A stretch of 14,621 nucleotides of DNA from TWA4 sp045121095 (lineage in GTDB: Bacteria; Bacillota; Clostridia; Lachnospirales; Lachnospiraceae). Shown here piece by piece: positions 12,746 through 14,621 of this stretch. The DNA lies in NCBI GenBank assembly GCA_045121095.1, contig JBGVFN010000135.1, positions 1 to 14,621 of the forward strand. The letters run 5' to 3'. Numbering within the stretch: position 1 is the first letter of the stretch; each line of letters begins with the position of its first letter. Under the pieces are notes generated by a model. It had not been told where the DNA came from, searched no databases, and worked only from the letters and a program-made list of their open reading frames with translations. The position numbers and the translations under genes are program-made.

Positions 12746-14413
12746 TTACTGTACCTTCTCCACCAAAAAAACAATCTTAATATCATGCCACTCATCATCT
12801 GGAGTCAGCTCTATATCAAAATTCTGTTGTTTCCTATCATCCGCAGACGCCCCCTGTTTCGTGCCATCCACAAATACCTCATATTTCACATGGATGCCGT
12901 CTGCCGTAAACTCACAGGAACTACTTGAATTTTTCCAATCCAGCATACCCATAAGATATCCCATTTTCAGATTCCAGAGGGTCAATTCTTTCTGACCACC
13001 GGAAAAGGCAAGAAAATCCGTTTCTGAAAAATCTTCCGTATACACACCATCTGTCAGAAGCCGGTCACCGCCAAATGCCAAGATGGCACACGCGGCCTGC
13101 TGTTTATAATTGCCGTGTCCCATATTGGTATATGTTTGTTCTGTAAAATAAATCTCCGTGAGAATTCCATCCTCTTCTTTCCACTGCAAATGCGGAGTAT
13201 TTCGGGAATCAGGATCGCCCCCATAGGTTCCATCCGGCTCCAAATAGCACTGTTCCCCCGTATAATATGAATTCATCTCTCCCAACTGGTCCACGTACCA
13301 ATTATAATTCTCCACAAATTCTTCCGCAGTCAATTCACCATAATAGGGCTGTCTGGGAACTTGCTGCTGCCATGCAATCCAACAGGTCAGCCCCAAAAAA
13401 GCCACCCCGCTGATAGCTGCAGGAACAGCGATTTTCCAGAGTTTTTTCTCCTGAATCTGATATTCCGTATCCAGATAAATATCCCATTCCATGGTTTTTC
13501 CATCCATACATTCGTTATGACAACGATTCAGTGTATAGTATCTGTAAACAGGGATATTTCCACCCAGCCCTTTCCATATAACCATCCCGACTCGTATCAA
13601 AGCATTTTTGTAGGACAACAGCCGTCCATCCCGATCCCGTATGCTGATTCCAAAAATCCATTTTCCCGGCGTAGTTCCCCAACATGTAAGAAAAATCGGT
13701 TCCATAAAAAACATCACAATTATACAGGCCAACTGCAGAATCAATATCTCCAAAAACATCCCCTCATCATAGAAATATCCTAACAGCCCATACCACAATA
13801 ACACCACCAATAGCTGGTATAACAGCATGTCCAAAAGGCGGGCCAAATATCGTTTCCAGGGATGAGGAACAGCTGGTTCCCGGTCTTTCTCCTTTATCCC
13901 TGACAATTCTATGGAATTTCTTGTATTTTCTGCAGGTTTGGGATTCTTTGTATTTTCTATATTCTCTGCAGGTTTTAGATTCTTTGCATTTTCTATATTT
14001 TCTGCATGGTTTAGATTCTCCACGCTTTTCTGATATCGCTCCTGGTAGAGTTCTTCCAGACGAAGTAGATAATATTCCGTATCCATAGTATAGAAAGAAA
14101 CTCCGTCAAAACAAATTTCTGAACACACAGTGACAGCATCATTCCAGCCCAGGATTTCCTGTTCCATGTCGGTAAGACGTTGTTCCAAAACCTGCTTCAA
14201 CTGTTCAGGACACTCCTTCAATTGTCGGATTTCCTCCAGCGAAATACCCAGTTCCCGAAGCAACCGAATTCGTTTCAGTAATTTCAAATCTTCCTCGGAA
14301 TAATCCCGGTAACCATTTTCCCGACGGACAGGAGTCAGAAGTCCTTCTTTCTCGTAATAGCGAATATTGGCTCTGGTCAATCCACACTTCGCTTCAATTT
14401 CTTTCATATTCAT
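12746..14413 (-). CDS. Membrane-tethered MerR regulator with RDD domain and outside domain
   Basis: The 555-residue protein starts with a MerR-type helix-turn-helix (1-68; KCGLTRANIRYYEKEGLL, then GYRDYSEEDL and LRELGISLEEI) and a short coiled coil (70-95). Residues 132-168 form a low-complexity linker of three 12-residue repeats (PAENIENTKN type). An RDD membrane domain follows (184-315; WKRYLARLLD, hydrophobic segments about 195-213 and 220-243, and TTPGKWIFGI), then another membrane segment (327-347). The last 205 residues (350-555) are hydrophilic, probably outside, and I do not recognise them. The protein may sense something at the surface and regulate DNA from the membrane, but this is inference. 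GGAAGGGGGAA lies upstream of the first ATG; a second ATG two codons on is also possible. Its target is unknown. Confidence 0.82.
   Translation of the reverse strand: MNMKEIEAKCGLTRANIRYYEKEGLLTPVRRENGYRDYSEEDLKLLKRIRLLRELGISLEEIRQLKECPEQLKQVLEQRLTDMEQEILGWNDAVTVCSEICFDGVSFYTMDTEYYLLRLEELYQERYQKSVENLNHAENIENAKNLKPAENIENTKNPKPAENTRNSIELSGIKEKDREPAVPHPWKRYLARLLDMLLYQLLVVLLWYGLLGYFYDEGMFLEILILQLACIIVMFFMEPIFLTCWGTTPGKWIFGISIRDRDGRLLSYKNALIRVGMVIWKGLGGNIPVYRYYTLNRCHNECMDGKTMEWDIYLDTEYQIQEKKLWKIAVPAAISGVAFLGLTCWIAWQQQVPRQPYYGELTAEEFVENYNWYVDQLGEMNSYYTGEQCYLEPDGTYGGDPDSRNTPHLQWKEEDGILTEIYFTEQTYTNMGHGNYKQQAACAILAFGGDRLLTDGVYTEDFSETDFLAFSGGQKELTLWNLKMGYLMGMLDWKNSSSSCEFTADGIHVKYEVFVDGTKQGASADDRKQQNFDIELTPDDEWHDIKIVFLVEKVQ
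13910..14017 (-). repeat. Three 36-bp in-frame repeats in the MerR-RDD linker
   Basis: The DNA encodes LNHAENIENAKN, LKPAENIENTKN and PKPAENTRNSIE in tandem (period 12 residues, 36 bases). The units differ at several bases, so they are not recent perfect copies. Copy number may vary between strains and would set the linker length between the DNA-binding and membrane domains. Confidence 0.75.
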
Positions 14414-14576
14414 AAAACTTCCCCCTTCCTGTTGATTTTAATTTTCACTATGGACTCTTACAGTTGGTTTTTTCTCACCAAATTTTCACTGTTCACTTTT
14501 CACTGCTGATTTTCATTATTGATTTTTTGCTCATTTTTTGTGAGTTTTTAATCTCGCTCTCAATCGACTGCTCCCT
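14414..14576. other. Upstream region of the MerR-RDD gene
   Basis: The stretch is very AT-rich and has several near-copies of AGTGAAAA on the minus strand (about 14438-14505). Apart from the ribosome site, I see no convincing promoter: TTGGTG and TAAGAG are spaced 15 bases and score poorly. No gene is seen. Confidence 0.4.
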
Positions 14577-14613
14577 CTGGGCCATACTGGCGTTTTTTTC
14601 TTCTGTGGCCCAG
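14577..14613 (-). repeat. CTGGGYCA-N21-TGGCCCA hairpin repeat, copy B
   Basis: CTGGGCCA and TGGCCCAG are perfect 8-bp inverted arms around 21 bases, matching the copy at 1817-1853 in arm sequence, spacing and flanks. It lies close to the right edge, so more of the element may lie outside the window. Confidence 0.65.
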
Positions 14614-14621
14614 TTTTTCGG

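Overview
The window looks like chromosome from a gut-type Clostridia, most likely Lachnospiraceae and possibly close to Blautia. This rests on the mix of protein families, AGGAGG-type ribosome binding sites, moderate GC and many short palindromic intergenic repeats; it is inference, as there is no rRNA or marker gene to settle it. All genes but one (the LysR regulator) lie on the minus strand, so the window is best read from right to left.

Region 1 (1-3800) is a selenium-dependent molybdenum hydroxylase accessory cluster. In transcription order it holds a MoeA/MogA-like molybdopterin-binding protein with a C-terminal cysteine cluster, a small DUF3343 putative Se/S carrier, the TusA-DsrE fusion protein YedF, and YqeB. 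yedF and yqeB overlap by one base. A good promoter lies upstream of the first gene, and a probable terminator lies at the left edge. The two larger gaps in this cluster have been filled by repeats, including a structured element of about 140 bp.

Region 2 (3980-7785) is a sugar uptake unit: a LicT/GlcT-type BglG antiterminator followed by a glucose-family PTS permease (EIICBA). Both genes carry their own RNA antiterminator site (RAT) overlapping a strong intrinsic terminator in the leader. The antiterminator therefore probably controls both the permease and its own expression, under PTS phosphorylation.

Region 3 (7796-10122) holds a very acidic lipoprotein of unknown function and a cation diffusion facilitator with an N-D-D-D metal site, which suggests manganese export. 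Region 4 (10123-12701) is a divergent pair: a MATE efflux pump and a LysR regulator sharing a 281-bp control region rich in dyads. Region 5 (12746-14413) is an unusual membrane-tethered MerR protein: a DNA-binding head, a repeat linker, an RDD membrane domain and an outside domain.

The most interesting non-coding signal is a structured element present in two well-preserved copies (2489-2627 minus; 9936-10077 plus) and one decayed copy next to the first. The copies keep the same stem plan while the paired bases differ, and they share unpaired blocks such as CGCTCTCGCTC and an AG bulge. I do not recognise it as a named RNA or transposon. Three other short repeat families also occur twice each in the window.
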